Of a stretch of 64,000 bases of DNA, positions 50,651 to 59,288 are shown one piece after another. The stretch comes from Streptomyces sp. MspMP-M5. Lineage in GTDB: Bacteria > Actinomycetota > Actinomycetes > Streptomycetales > Streptomycetaceae. Position numbers and translations under genes: made by a program. Where the stretch lies: assembly GCF_000373585.1 (NCBI RefSeq), contig NZ_KB891890.1, positions 1 to 64,000 on the forward strand, written 5' to 3'. Position 1 is the first letter of the stretch. Every line of letters begins with the position of its first letter. The notes beneath the pieces are model-generated. The model was given only the letters and a program-made list of their open reading frames with translations. It had not been told where the DNA came from and searched no databases.

Positions 50651-51341
50651 TCAGCGGACCGTGGGGGGGGGGGACCGTGCCCTCTCCCAGTTTCCCGGCC
50701 CAGTCGAGCAGTTCGGGTTCGGCCAGGCTGGTGCCCAGCCAGTCGTGGTCGAGGTCGTCTTCTGGGAGGGACGGTACGACTGCGACGTAGAGCCCGGCGG
50801 CGCGCGCCGAGGCGATGCCTGTGGCCGAGTCCTCGAAGGCGACGGCGCGCTTGGGAGGCGTACCGAGTGCCTGGCATGCGGTGAGGTAGAGCTCTGGTGC
50901 GGGCTTGGGGGAGTGCACTTCGTCGGCGGCGAAGGAGTGGGTGAAGTAGTCGGTGAGACCGGCCGACCACAGTGCCGCGTCCAGCAGTTCCCGGGGGCTG
51001 TTGCTGGCTACGGCGATGGGTACGGCTGCCCGGCAGGCGCGTACCAGTTCCGCTGCCCCGGGGAGGGCCGCGGCGCCTCGGGCAAGCTCCTTGCGGACTC
51101 TTTCGAGGAGCTCGGCGGCGAGTTCGGTACCGGCGCCGGGGCACCCGAGATACTGGGCCATGGCCTCTCCGGCGGCCTCCACGGTGCGGCCGATGACCAG
51201 GGCTTTCTGTTCGGGGCCGAAGGGATGGCCGTGCGCCGCGAAGATGGCCGTTTCCGCAACGGTCCAGCAGGGTTCGGTGTTGACCAGCAGACCGTCGCAG
51301 TCGAAGACCACGGCCTCGGTGCTGGTGGGGAGCGAGCACAT
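50651..51341 (-). CDS. HAD-superfamily phosphatase, C-terminus frameshifted at a G11 run
   Basis: HAD motifs are complete: FDCDGLLVNTEP (I), VASNSPRELLD (II), SPKPAPELYLTACQAL (III) and AFEDSATGIASARAAG (IV), so a beta-phosphoglucomutase-like phosphatase acting on a small phosphorylated metabolite. ATG 51341 has AGGA upstream. At 50664-50674 there is an 11-base G run (C on the coding strand). As written the frame runs on for about 80 codons, through the terminator and into the SARP gene. With one base fewer it would stop at 50651 after VPPPTVR. So either a sequencing error, or a real slippage/phase-variable tract. Confidence 0.8.
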
Positions 51342-51425
51342 GCAGATGTCCTATCGCTTCGGGTGACGTACGGGTTGCCCGTTCGGCGGCCGTCGGTGGC
51401 CTTGCGGTGGTGCCGAACCGGTGCC

Positions 51426-52103
51426 TCACTGTCCGAGCGCGAGCCGGATGCCGAAGGCGGCGATGACCGTGCCGGTGATGCGGTCGAGGCAGCGGCGGGC
51501 CGAGGGCCGTTGCAGGCGGTTTCGGAGCACGTGCGCGAAGGCGATCAGTGCGCACGCCCAGGCGACGGCCAGGAGAATGTGTACACCGGTCAGGAGCACG
51601 CCTGCAGCGAGGTGCGAGGCGCCGGCGGGGATGAACTGCGGGAGCACCGCAACGTAGAAGGCGCCCATCTTCGGGTTGAGGAGATTGGTCACGGCCCCTT
51701 GCCGCCAGCCGTCGAGCAGGGTGTCGCCGGTGCCTGTCCTGGCCTCGGTCTCGACCCCGGTCACGGTCGCGCACCCGGTCCCCGCGGTCTGCGGGCTCTC
51801 GCTCGATGAGCGGCGCCAGGTGGCCCACAGCAGCCTGCCGCCCATCCATACCAGGTAGGCGGCGCCGACCCAGCGAAGAGTCTCGTACGCGAGGTGGGAC
51901 GCGGTCAGCAGTGCGGTCACACCGAGCGAGGTGAGCACGCCCCAGGCCAGCGTGCCGCTCTGGATGCCGAGGACCACGCCCCAGGCGCGACGGCGGTGCC
52001 CGAGCGCTGCGGTGCGCAGGACGAGTGCGGTATCAAGTCCGGGAGTGAGCGTCAGGAGTCCAACTATCAGGGTGAAAGTCCCCATTGCGTCTAGGGCGAT
52101 CAT
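51426..52103 (-). CDS. LysE/RhtB-family amino-acid exporter
   Basis: 225 residues, six hydrophobic segments with the family pattern: MGTFTLIVGLLTLTPGLDTA (conserved TPG in helix 1), ALGHRRRAWGVVLGIQSGTL, LRWVGAAYLVWMGGRLLW, then a hydrophilic loop, QGAVTNLLNPKMGAFYVAVL (conserved NPK), and two more helices. The central loop (SSSESPQTAGTGCATVTGVE) is longer than usual. Role: efflux of an amino acid or homoserine-lactone-like compound. Confidence 0.9.
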   Translation of the reverse strand: MIALDAMGTFTLIVGLLTLTPGLDTALVLRTAALGHRRRAWGVVLGIQSGTLAWGVLTSLGVTALLTASHLAYETLRWVGAAYLVWMGGRLLWATWRRSSSESPQTAGTGCATVTGVETEARTGTGDTLLDGWRQGAVTNLLNPKMGAFYVAVLPQFIPAGASHLAAGVLLTGVHILLAVAWACALIAFAHVLRNRLQRPSARRCLDRITGTVIAAFGIRLALGQ

Positions 52104-52140
52104 GAGCGATCACCCTAGGCCGAGGGCCATGGAACGTCTA

Positions 52141-52168
52141 CATTCCTGCCCGAAACCGGGCAGGAATG
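52141..52168. terminator. 12-bp hairpin between LysE and DinB-like genes
   Basis: CATTCCTGCCCG (52141-52152) and CGGGCAGGAATG (52157-52168) form a perfect stem with loop AAAC. It lies downstream of the DinB-like gene and upstream of the LysE gene on the same strand, so it should end the first transcript. It could also regulate lysE as a 5' leader. Confidence 0.7.
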
Positions 52169-52231
52169 CCGGTGTTCGCCGCGCGTCGTCCGGGTAGTCA
52201 TGCGACTCATCCGGCACGCCTTGGAAGCGTG

Positions 52232-52891
52232 TCAGTGATGCCTGCGCGGCGCTCCGTACCAGCGCCAGTCCTTCCGGCGCGGACGAGCGGGTGTTTCGAG
52301 GCGTCCGGTAGCCCACAAGAGCGTGGACGAGGCGCTGTCCGCGAGGGTTACGTCGGGGAAGAGCCGGGTGAGAACACGCCTGCTCAAGTCCTCCGGTGGG
52401 AATCCGTCGCGCTGGAGGCCCCGAGCGATGTCGTGGGTGTGAACGAGGGTTTCGACGACGCCCATGGCCGCGAAGCCTTCAGGGTCGGAGGCGCCGAAGA
52501 CATGTGGGGCGAGTGCGGTGGAATCGGTACTGTCCACGACGGTCGCGAGCAGCCCGCCGCACGCCTCCACGACGGTCAGCAGGCCCTCCGGCCCCGCCGC
52601 CTCGTCGCCGAAGATGACGTTGGCCGGTCCTCGGGGGCGATCGGTGGAGGTGCGCAGAGGTACGCGTGGCACGCCGCTCGGGTGCGCGAGCCCGAAGCGC
52701 AACGCATAGGTGAGCAGGTCGTCCGCGAGATGTTCCAGGGTCTCCCAACATGTCCACTCCAGTTGGCCGGCGGCTGCGTGCCATTGGGCGGAGGGCGCAC
52801 CGGACAGGGTGGCCACACAGTGCGCGACGGCCGCGCGAACATGCTCGCCGCTCACCAGGATCTGCGTCTGCGGGTATGCGGAATGCGTCAT
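52232..52891 (-). CDS. DinB/maleylpyruvate isomerase-like protein
   Basis: 219 residues. N-terminal four-helix DinB-like bundle with WTCWETLEHLADDLLTYALRFG, and a second conserved patch VVETLVHTHDIARGLQRDGF. These give the scattered His residues (His in LEHLADD, His in HTHD) that bind metal in mycothiol-dependent enzymes. C-terminal DADxLLWATGR-like sequence (ADSASSTLLWATGRLETPAR) is typical of this group. Likely a thiol- or metal-dependent detoxification protein. Substrate unknown. Confidence 0.75.
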   Translation of the reverse strand: MTHSAYPQTQILVSGEHVRAAVAHCVATLSGAPSAQWHAAAGQLEWTCWETLEHLADDLLTYALRFGLAHPSGVPRVPLRTSTDRPRGPANVIFGDEAAGPEGLLTVVEACGGLLATVVDSTDSTALAPHVFGASDPEGFAAMGVVETLVHTHDIARGLQRDGFPPEDLSRRVLTRLFPDVTLADSASSTLLWATGRLETPARPRRKDWRWYGAPRRHH

Positions 52892-52956
52892 CCCCGCAGG
52901 CTAACTACGGGTGGCCACCCCATGCCCGGCCGGCCAGGCACCCCCTCTGAAAACCT

Positions 52957-53643
52957 CTAACGGAAAGCCCCCGCGCCGCCTTCCGCTGCCTGGTGGTTCG
53001 GTCCGGTCGCGTAAGCCAGCGGAGGTGCGATTGCTTGCGCGTCCACTCCCTCGCCGACCCACAGGGCGATGAACAGCGCGGCGGTCGCCTCCAGGAGTCC
53101 CGCACGTTCGAGACCGCCGCCGGCCACGGGTTCGCAGCCCACGTCCTGCACCAACTCGCGTACCCGCACGAGGGCCGTCTCGTCGTCCCCGCAGACCGGC
53201 ACGGCCAGTGGTCGCCCGTCGAAGACGGGAGGCCGCATGCGCCACACGTCCTCGTGGCACAGGTTGAAAGCCTTGACGACGTGGGCTCCCGGTGCCGCCG
53301 CGGCCAGTTGCTGCGCGGCTGAGGGGCCTCCTTCCGTCAGCAGCCGGAAGCCCGGCCCGATCGGATTGGAGCAGTCGAGCAGCACCTTGTCCTCCAGGGC
53401 CGCGCGCAGTTCCCGTGCCACGTCTACCCCTGCCCCGAAGGGCAGTGCGCCCAACACCACCTCCTGACCGGACTCGGCCGCCGCGCGCAGACCGGCAGGC
53501 TTCGCACTGCCTCCGATGCGCGTCGCAAGCTGCTCCGCCTTGTGTGCGTCCCGTCCCCCGATGGTCACCTCGTGCCCGGCCCGCACCCAGTGGGTGGCGA
53601 GCGCGTCGGCCATGTTGCCCGTTCCCAGTACGCCGATCCTCAT
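52957..53643 (-). CDS. F420-dependent NADP oxidoreductase-like protein
   Basis: 228 residues from ATG 53643 (MRIGVLGTGNMADALATHWV), GAGGGA upstream. The N-terminal Rossmann loop GVLGTGNMA and following strand VTIGGRDAHKAEQ (Arg for the 2'-phosphate of NADP) match the F420H2:NADP oxidoreductase / NADPH-dependent reductase family. Further on are VVLGALPFGAG, LLDCSNPIGPG and VVKAFNLC. It is divergent from an HxlR regulator with 74 bp between starts, so redox-linked control is likely. Confidence 0.85.
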   Translation of the reverse strand: MRIGVLGTGNMADALATHWVRAGHEVTIGGRDAHKAEQLATRIGGSAKPAGLRAAAESGQEVVLGALPFGAGVDVARELRAALEDKVLLDCSNPIGPGFRLLTEGGPSAAQQLAAAAPGAHVVKAFNLCHEDVWRMRPPVFDGRPLAVPVCGDDETALVRVRELVQDVGCEPVAGGGLERAGLLEATAALFIALWVGEGVDAQAIAPPLAYATGPNHQAAEGGAGAFR

Positions 53644-53717
53644 CACACGTTCCCTCTCCGTGCCTGCTTCGACCATTCACACCGACGTTAGAAGGCAGTT
53701 GGGGCACCATTTGGTAC

Positions 53718-54098
53718 GTGACGACCGACGCCTTCCTCGCCGACTGCCGCGCCCGCCTCGCCTTCGACCTGCTCTCCAACACCTGGAACGCCGTGGTGCT
53801 CTGGGCGCTGCGCGACGGTCCCAGGCGTCCGGTCGAGCTACGGGAGCGGATCGGGGGCATCAGCTCCAAGGTCCTCACCGAGACTCTGCGCCGGCTGCAG
53901 TTCAACGGACTGGTCGACCGGCAGGCCGACCCCGACGCACCCTCACGGGTCGAGTACCGACTCACCGCTCTGGGACGGACCTTGCTGGCGCCCATCGACG
54001 CCGTCGGCGCATGGGCCTTCGAGCACGGCGACGAGGTCATGGCAGCCCAGGAAGCAGCATGCACCCTCGTCCCGCAGCCCCCTCCTTCTGCTCACTAG
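53718..54098 (+). CDS. HxlR-family transcriptional regulator
   Basis: 126 residues from GTG 53718 (VTTDAFLADCRARLAFDLLS). HxlR winged-helix features are NTWNAVVLWALRDGPRRPVE, then LRERIGGISSKVLTETLRRL, QFNGLVDRQ and the wing SRVEYRLTALGRTLL. A conserved Cys near the N-terminus (ADCRA) is where HxlR/YodB proteins often sense electrophiles. No clear ribosome site is seen, so it may be leaderless. It likely controls the divergent NADP-dependent reductase. Confidence 0.85.
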   Translation: MTTDAFLADCRARLAFDLLSNTWNAVVLWALRDGPRRPVELRERIGGISSKVLTETLRRLQFNGLVDRQADPDAPSRVEYRLTALGRTLLAPIDAVGAWAFEHGDEVMAAQEAACTLVPQPPPSAH

Positions 54099-54307
54099 GG
54101 CGCTTGTGACGGATCTCCGCGGCGTCGCGGTGCCTGGCACGCACTCTCGCGGCGTTGCCGAAATGCATTGCCCGAGGCCCGAACCAAGCCCCGGAGGGGA
54201 GAAGGCATGGCGGTCCCTGCTCGCCGGCTCCTCGCGCGCAAAGAGGGGCAGAGCTGTATCTGCCGGCGGCAGGCGATCTCGCGTGCGCCTTGGGGCAACG
54301 GATGGGT
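54099..54307. other. Intergenic, no gene seen
   Basis: About 200 bp between the convergent HxlR and RheA-type genes. No obvious hairpin or gene. Confidence 0.35.
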
Positions 54308-54940
54308 TCAGGGGGGTGTGAGGGTGTCGAGTTGTGCAGCGAGGTCGGGGTGGTTGGTGGTCAGGTGGGGGCGGGTGGCGTTGAGGGGGCGGATGAGCTC
54401 GGCGGGGTCGTCGTGGGCAAGGGCCGCGTGGAGCTGGGTGAGCGGGAGGCGGGCCGTGGCGGGCAGATCGGTGAGGGCGGTGATCTGGCCGGCGATGCGG
54501 CGCAGGTCGGCCGCGTTGCGGCGGGCCCAGGTGGCTGTGGTGCGTGCGGCAGCGCGGCGTTCGCGGGTGGCCTGGACGCGTTGTTCGCCGGTGGTTCCGG
54601 CGGGGCCGGGGCGGCCGCGCAGGTAGCGGCGTTCGGCGGCCTGGCGGCTGGCGACGCCGAGGGGGTGGGCGAGGTCGGCCCAGCTGGCTCCCGCGTGGCG
54701 GGCGGTCTCGATCAGACCGGTCTCCCATCCGGCGAGCTGCTCGCGCACCTGCCGCAGCAGCATCAGGGAGGCCAGCGCCTGCTCCGGCCCGGGGGAGGGC
54801 GCATCCGGGGTGTCCAGGGGCTCTCGCTGGGCGTCGCGCAGGGCGTCGTCTATGGCGTTAAGAGCCGCAGCGGCGGCGAGGAACGACGCCGGACTGTGGG
54901 CATTCGTGCTGGTCGTGGCCGGCTCGTCGGCTGTGGTCAC
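54308..54940 (-). CDS. rheA: RheA-type HSP18 transcriptional repressor
   Basis: 210 residues from GTG 54940 with GGGAGG upstream. It contains an HTH-like stretch with a SWADLAHPLGVASRQAAERR segment and an RLPLTQLHAALAHDDP region. Streptomyces RheA is a heat-sensing repressor of hsp18 encoded divergently beside it and binds TGTCATC-N5-GATGACA. The same gene arrangement and matching sites are present here, so the assignment rests on context, length and operator as much as on sequence. Confidence 0.82.
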   Translation of the reverse strand: MTTADEPATTSTNAHSPASFLAAAAALNAIDDALRDAQREPLDTPDAPSPGPEQALASLMLLRQVREQLAGWETGLIETARHAGASWADLAHPLGVASRQAAERRYLRGRPGPAGTTGEQRVQATRERRAAARTTATWARRNAADLRRIAGQITALTDLPATARLPLTQLHAALAHDDPAELIRPLNATRPHLTTNHPDLAAQLDTLTPP

Positions 54941-54957
54941 GGGCGCCTCCCTCTCAT

Positions 54958-55002
54958 TGTCGTCCTGCGGACGACATCGTGGTTGTCATCCAATGGATGA
55001 CA
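54958..55002. promoter_or_regulatory. Two RheA-type operators
   Basis: TGTCATC-CAATG-GATGACA (54984-55002) is exactly the published RheA consensus TGTCATC-N5-GATGACA. TGTCGTC-CTGCG-GACGACA (54958-54976) is a second perfect inverted repeat of the same length with one changed position per half. Centres are 26 bp apart. They lie between rheA and hsp18 and can cover both promoters. Confidence 0.85.
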
Positions 55003-55068
55003 TGTTACAACGGTGCCAGTGAGGCGCATTGGCAGCAACTGCCTGAACCTGCTGGAGGTGTTTTCACG

Positions 55069-55500
55069 ATGTTGATGCGCACTGACCCCTTCCGTGAGCT
55101 GGACCGGCTGGCGCAGCAGATGATGGGCCCGGGCACCTGGTCCCGCCCGTCGGCGATGCCGATGGACGCCTACCGCGAGGGCGACGAGTACGTGGTGGCC
55201 TTCGACCTCCCGGGCGTCCCCGCGGACGCGATCGACATCGACGTCGAACGGAACATGCTCACCGTCAAGGCCGAGCGGCGGCCGGTGACGAAGGCCGACG
55301 ACGTGCAGATGGAGCTGTCCGAGCGGCCGCTGGGCGTCTTCTCCCGCCAGATCGTGCTCGCCGACACCCTCGACACCGAGCACATCCAGGCCGACTACGA
55401 CGCGGGCGTGCTCACCCTGCGCATCCCGATCGCCGAGCGCGCCAAGCCCCGCAAAATCTCCATCGGCGTCGGCTCCGGCCGCAAGGAGATCTCCGGCTGA
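55069..55500 (+). CDS. hsp18: Small heat-shock protein Hsp20 / alpha-crystallin
   Basis: 143 residues from ATG 55069 (MLMRTDPFRELDRLAQQMMG) with GGAGGTG at good spacing. The alpha-crystallin domain runs from about residue 33 to 135: DEYVVAFDLPGVPADAIDID, ERNMLTVKAERRPV, and GVLTLRIPIAERAKPRKISI, which includes the conserved G-x-L-x-[IV] ending. An ATP-independent chaperone that holds unfolded proteins in heat. Divergent from rheA with two operators between. Confidence 0.94.
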   Translation: MLMRTDPFRELDRLAQQMMGPGTWSRPSAMPMDAYREGDEYVVAFDLPGVPADAIDIDVERNMLTVKAERRPVTKADDVQMELSERPLGVFSRQIVLADTLDTEHIQADYDAGVLTLRIPIAERAKPRKISIGVGSGRKEISG

Positions 55501-55601
55501 CACCGGCCGGACGGGTGCGGAGGGCGGACAGCTGATCTTCCCCTCACCTCGCCCTCCGCGCCCCCCCAATGGGCAGTCCGAAGAAGAAGGGGGCGGCCGA
55601 G

Positions 55602-55997
55602 ATGACCCTGCGACGTGAAGCGTTCCTCGGCCACGTCAAGGAACGCGGCGAGTACGACACTTGGGAGGAAACCGAGCGCGCGGCCCGCGTGGTGCTCGCC
55701 CTCCTCGGCGCGCACCTGGTCGGCGATGTCCGCGCCCAACTGGCGGCGCGCTTGCCCGAGGCGTTCGCGCTGATCCTGCTCAACCCGCTGCAGAGCGCCG
55801 AACCGCTGTCCCCGGAGCGGTTCGTCCGCGCAACGGCCGCGTGGATCGAAGGCGCCACCGAGCAGACCGCGGCCTGGGACGTCAGCGCCGTGCTGTCCAC
55901 CGTCGCCGACGCCGCCGGCGAGGACCTGACGGGCGAGATCCTGCTCCAGCTCCCTGCCGGCTACGACCTGCTCTTCGGCCGCCCCCAGCCCACCTGA
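55602..55997 (+). CDS. DUF2267 protein
   Basis: 131 residues from ATG 55602 (MTLRREAFLGHVKERGEYDT) with AAGGGGGC upstream; an ATG 33 bp earlier lacks a site. DUF2267 pattern: ETERAARVVLALLGAHLVGD, VRAQLAARLPEAFALILLNP, LQLPAGYDLLFG. Function unknown; the family is common beside stress genes in actinomycetes. It follows hsp18 by about 100 bp and is followed by a second copy. Confidence 0.85.
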   Translation: MTLRREAFLGHVKERGEYDTWEETERAARVVLALLGAHLVGDVRAQLAARLPEAFALILLNPLQSAEPLSPERFVRATAAWIEGATEQTAAWDVSAVLSTVADAAGEDLTGEILLQLPAGYDLLFGRPQPT

Positions 55998-56051
55998 CCA
56001 TCCGCACCCGGTGCCCGAACACCGGCCACAGCAAGAAAGGCAACCACCCCA

Positions 56052-56489
56052 GTGATCTCCGACCTGCACACACCGCCCCTGCAGCCGTACGGGACGGCAT
56101 ACGAGCAGATGCTGGAGAAGGTCCGCTACGAGGGCGCCTACCCCACCCGCGAGAAAGCCGACGAAGCCGTCCGCCTCGTCCTCGCCGGACTGGGACGCCA
56201 GCTGACCGGCGACGAACGCGTCGACCTGGCCGCCTGCCTGCCCCTGGAAGCCGCACGCGTGCTGACCGCACAGATCCCCGACACCCGGCCACTGACCGGC
56301 TGGGCCTTCGTCAAGGACCTCGCCGCCCGCACGGGGGCCTCCCTGGCCACCACCCGCTGGGACACCGGCTCCGTCTTCTCCGCCGTGGCCGCCCACGCCG
56401 GCCCCGACCTGATCACCCGCATCCTCCACCAGCTCCCCACCGGCTACGCCCTGCTGTTCGGCCGCGCCGAACTCACCCCGGCCGCGTAG
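56052..56489 (+). CDS. DUF2267 protein, second copy
   Basis: 145 residues from GTG 56052 with AAAGG upstream. Same layout as the preceding gene: EKADEAVRLVLAGLGRQLTG, ERVDLAACLPLEAARVLTAQ, LHQLPTGYALLFGRAE. The two are paralogues (matching blocks and end LLFGR) and lie 54 bp apart, so probably a tandem duplication within the hsp18 neighbourhood. Confidence 0.85.
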   Translation: MISDLHTPPLQPYGTAYEQMLEKVRYEGAYPTREKADEAVRLVLAGLGRQLTGDERVDLAACLPLEAARVLTAQIPDTRPLTGWAFVKDLAARTGASLATTRWDTGSVFSAVAAHAGPDLITRILHQLPTGYALLFGRAELTPAA

Positions 56490-56801
56490 ACGGCAGGTGC
56501 GTGCTCGGGGCGGGCGCGACGACCGCTGCGACGGTGTCCGCCCTGGTCAGGTTCGGCGACGCGCAGCGGGATCGCGCTCAGCGACGCGTCGGGCGACCGC
56601 GTCGCCGCCAGGGCGGGCGTAACGCTCCAGGGGACGAACCGAGGCACGGCGGGAGCGGGCCGGCAGCATCGTCGATGACGAACCTGCCGTGGAGGGGCCC
56701 TTCTTGCGGTGCGCCGTGGAATTCCTGACAGTGCCCTCCTACCGCGAAGGGCAGTTCATGCGTCTCCAGTTGAGTGCGGCAGCGAGGCGGCGGCGTGGTT
56801 C
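56490..56801. other. Gap with a truncated coding scrap
   Basis: In one frame near 56670-56800 the plus strand reads VDDEPAVEGPFLRCAVEFLT then VPSYREGQFMRLQL before a stop in the MITE end. Third-position GC is high, so it is probably the tail of a gene cut by the MITE. The start is not identifiable. Confidence 0.4.
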
Positions 56802-56982
56802 CTAGGGCCTGTCGTCAAACTCCCGCCTGCCTCGCGACGCCTGGCACGCGCGCTCTCCGCGTTGTCGGGCTCGCCCCGGTACACCCGGTACCGGGACGAC
56901 CCTCCGCCTTGAGATCGCACGCACCAGACGCCGCGAGGCCCGCCCTCCGGGCGAACGACGGGAGTTCGACGACAGGCCCTAG
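56802..56982. mobile_element. MITE, about 180 bp, CTAG target type
   Basis: The left end CTAGGGCCTGTCGTCAAACT is matched in inverted form at the right end (AGTTCGACGACAGGCCCTAG), with one mismatch over 24 positions. CTAG is at both outer ends, which is either the target duplication or part of the repeat. There is no transposase inside. It is a non-autonomous element that would move with a related IS of the IS5 type. Confidence 0.88.
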
Positions 56983-57479
56983 GGCTGTCGCGGTGGCACG
57001 GCCTGAAGGTGCTGGGTGGCTTCGGCGGCGGTGTAGGAGGAGGTGAAGGTGAATGCGCGCGGGGAGGGGCCATTGGCTCGCAGGTCCGCCAGTCGTTCCA
57101 GGGCCTCGTCGATGCTGGGGAGGCGGCCGGCGGGGATCCACCAGAGCACCAGGTGTGCCTCGACGTGCCGTTCGAACCATTCGCGGCGCCGCCGCATCAC
57201 CTCCAGGTGCCCGCTGCGGTAGGTGAAGTCCCACAGTGCTTCCGGGGTCTCCCACACCGTCAGGTTGACGATGACGTCCTCGCCTGCAGGGCGCAGGGCG
57301 GTGGCGTCGGCCGTGCCGTCCTCCACGAGCCGCCATACGAAGCCCGGCGCGTGGTCGGCGGCGGTGTTCACCGGGGCCAGCATCTCGACGAACGGTGCTG
57401 TGCGCGGGTCGTCGAGGGGGTGGAGGAGGGTGGCGACGTTGAGCTGGGCGAGGTGGGCGGCGTGCACGGCTGCAGTCAT
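56979..57479 (-). CDS. DUF3291 protein
   Basis: 166 residues. The DUF3291 fold is seen in HLAQLNVATLLHPLDDPRTA, MLAPVNTAADHAPGFVWRLV and VIVNLTVWETPEALWDFTYR followed by RSGHLEVMRRRREWFERHVE and LVLWWIPAGRLPSIDEALER. Related to antibiotic-monooxygenase-like dimeric alpha/beta barrels. The stop codon TAG lies in the terminal repeat of the MITE, so the original C-terminus has been shortened or altered by its insertion. Function unknown. Confidence 0.82.
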   Translation of the reverse strand: MTAAVHAAHLAQLNVATLLHPLDDPRTAPFVEMLAPVNTAADHAPGFVWRLVEDGTADATALRPAGEDVIVNLTVWETPEALWDFTYRSGHLEVMRRRREWFERHVEAHLVLWWIPAGRLPSIDEALERLADLRANGPSPRAFTFTSSYTAAEATQHLQAVPPRQP

Positions 57480-57510
57480 GGCCGCATCCCAGCATGGGCC
57501 CTTCTCTATG

Positions 57511-58218
57511 TCAATCGATATTGTTTTTAGAAGTCTCGACCACCACGCAGCACTCTCCCGGCCGGGCGTCCATGCGGGCGCGGACGGGGCCGTCCGTGCC
57601 GAGCAGCCCCTCCAGCAGTGCGAGGTTCATGCCGCACACGAGCGGTGGAAAGCGTTCGGCGACGGCGTGGAAGGGACAGTTGCGCATGCGCAACACCGTC
57701 GCGGCTTCTCCGGTGGTCTCCTTGGCGCCTTCGGCGTCCTGGGTGCCCGCGGTGTTTTCCAGGTGCGGTTCGTAGCCACGGGCGGCCAGCACCGCCATGG
57801 CCTCTTCGAGGTCGCCGCAGGGTGCCGTCGGGCCGCGCAGGGCCTGGCCGCGGCGGCGCGCGGCTGCGCAGAGCCCGGCGTCGAGTCCGGCCTGTTCGGC
57901 GGCCTCTGCGAGCAGTTCGGCGGCGGTGCGGTAGTCGCGGGTGGGCAAAGACACCGCCCGTTCAACTCGCGCCCGCGTGTACACCTTGGCGGGACGGCCA
58001 GCTCCCGGCCCCGAGCGGCCCGTCAGGCGGCGGCTGCCGCTCTCCAGTAGTCCGGCCTCGGTCAGCTTGTCCAGGTGGTGCGCGGCGAGCGTGCGCGCCA
58101 CCCCGGCTGCCTCGGCGGCCTCGTTGCGGCCGACCTCACGGCCCTGGGTCACCACGTACTCGTACAGGCGGCGCCGAACCGGATCCTGCAATGCTGCGAT
58201 CGCGTCAATGTCTTCCAC
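57511..58218 (-). CDS. HTH regulator with SufR-like cysteine cluster
   Basis: 235 residues. N-terminal winged helix (AALQDPVRRRLYEYVVTQGR; EAAGVARTLAAHHLDKLTEA), then a helical linker, then a C-terminal part with four cysteines: RNCPFHAVAERFPPLVCGMN and GECCVVVE. This C-x12-C-x-CC arrangement resembles the iron-sulfur sensing end of SufR/MarR-DeoR-type regulators. So it may sense iron or redox state. It lies 31 bp from the DUF3291 gene start (upstream on the same strand), which could be its target. Confidence 0.8.
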   Translation of the reverse strand: MEDIDAIAALQDPVRRRLYEYVVTQGREVGRNEAAEAAGVARTLAAHHLDKLTEAGLLESGSRRLTGRSGPGAGRPAKVYTRARVERAVSLPTRDYRTAAELLAEAAEQAGLDAGLCAAARRRGQALRGPTAPCGDLEEAMAVLAARGYEPHLENTAGTQDAEGAKETTGEAATVLRMRNCPFHAVAERFPPLVCGMNLALLEGLLGTDGPVRARMDARPGECCVVVETSKNNID

Positions 58219-58288
58219 CCGGCCATTCTAGGAACAACACAGGTTTGCGATAGAAGGGCGGGACGCGGCCCCGCCCCAGCCGTGAGAA

Positions 58289-59288
58289 GTGACGCGCAAC
58301 GTCTGCACTCCGGATCCGGGCGCGGCAGGGCTGCCGGTGCTGGTGTGGATCCACGGAGGTGCCTATATCGCAGGGGCCTCGAGTGACCCGATGTACGATC
58401 CGGCGGCGCCGGCCGGGGCGGGGCTGGTCGTGGTGAGCATCAACTACCGCCTGGGCGTGGAGGGTTTTGCCCTCTTCGACGGCGCCCCGCCCAACCGCGG
58501 GTTCCTTGACCAGATCGCGGCGTTGCAGTGGGTGCGTGCAGAACATCACCTCTTTTGGGGGAGACCCCGACCAGGTCACTGTGGCCGGGCAGTCCGCCGG
58601 GGCGGAATCGACCTGCTCGCCGGGCACACCCGCGATGAATTCCGGCTGTTCACCGTCATGAGCGGACGGCTGGGCACGTTCACCGACCAGGATGCCCGTA
58701 TCGCCCTGGACCTGTTCGCCCCGGCACCGGTCGGCGCGGATGCCTACCGTGCCGCCCACCCCGCATGCCACCCCGGAGGAACTGCTGGAGACGGTGTACT
58801 CCGACGCCCTTTTCCGGATGCCTTCACTGCAGTTGGCCCGGGTGAACGCCGCGGCCGGCGGCACCTCGTTCCTGTTCGAACTGTAACTGGCATCCCGCTC
58901 CTTCGGAGGGTCCTTGGGCGCCTGCCACGGCCTTGACGTCCCTTTGGCCTTCGGCACCCTGGACAGTCCCACCGGCAGACAACTCCTCGGCGACCCGCCC
59001 ACCCTCGACGCCATCACGGTGTCGCGAGAACTTCAGCAGGCATGGGTCCGTTTCGCCACCACCGGCGACCCCGGATGGCCCGCCCACCGCCCGGACCAGC
59101 AGCTCACCCGCGTCCTGGACACCGAATCGAAGACCTTGCCCTACCCCGAACAAGCCTCCCGCCAGATCTGGAAGGACCACACCCCAACCCCCTTCGACCT
59201 CATCGAGGACGGGCCACAAGGCCAGCGGCCGAATACCAAAGCCGGCTCATCGGAAGCCGACCCCAGCACGCCGTCACAGGTCGAGTGA
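58289..59288 (+). pseudogene. Carboxylesterase (type B) gene, heavily decayed
   Basis: Pieces of one esterase are spread over three frames: VLVWIHGGAYIAGASSDPMY (oxyanion strand), GLVVVSINYRLGVEGFALFD, then in another frame FGGDPDQVTVAGQSAGAEST (nucleophile motif GQSAGA), a deletion of about 150 residues, then DLLAGHTRDEFRLFTVMSGR, then SLQLARVNAAAGGTSFLFEL with a stop, and finally GACHGLDVPLAFGTLDSPTG carrying the catalytic His. The N-terminus is also missing. No product can be made. Confidence 0.85.

Noticed and set aside
54095..54321. Short frames between the HxlR and RheA-type genes
   Set aside because: Arg-rich shadows in an intergenic region with no start context.
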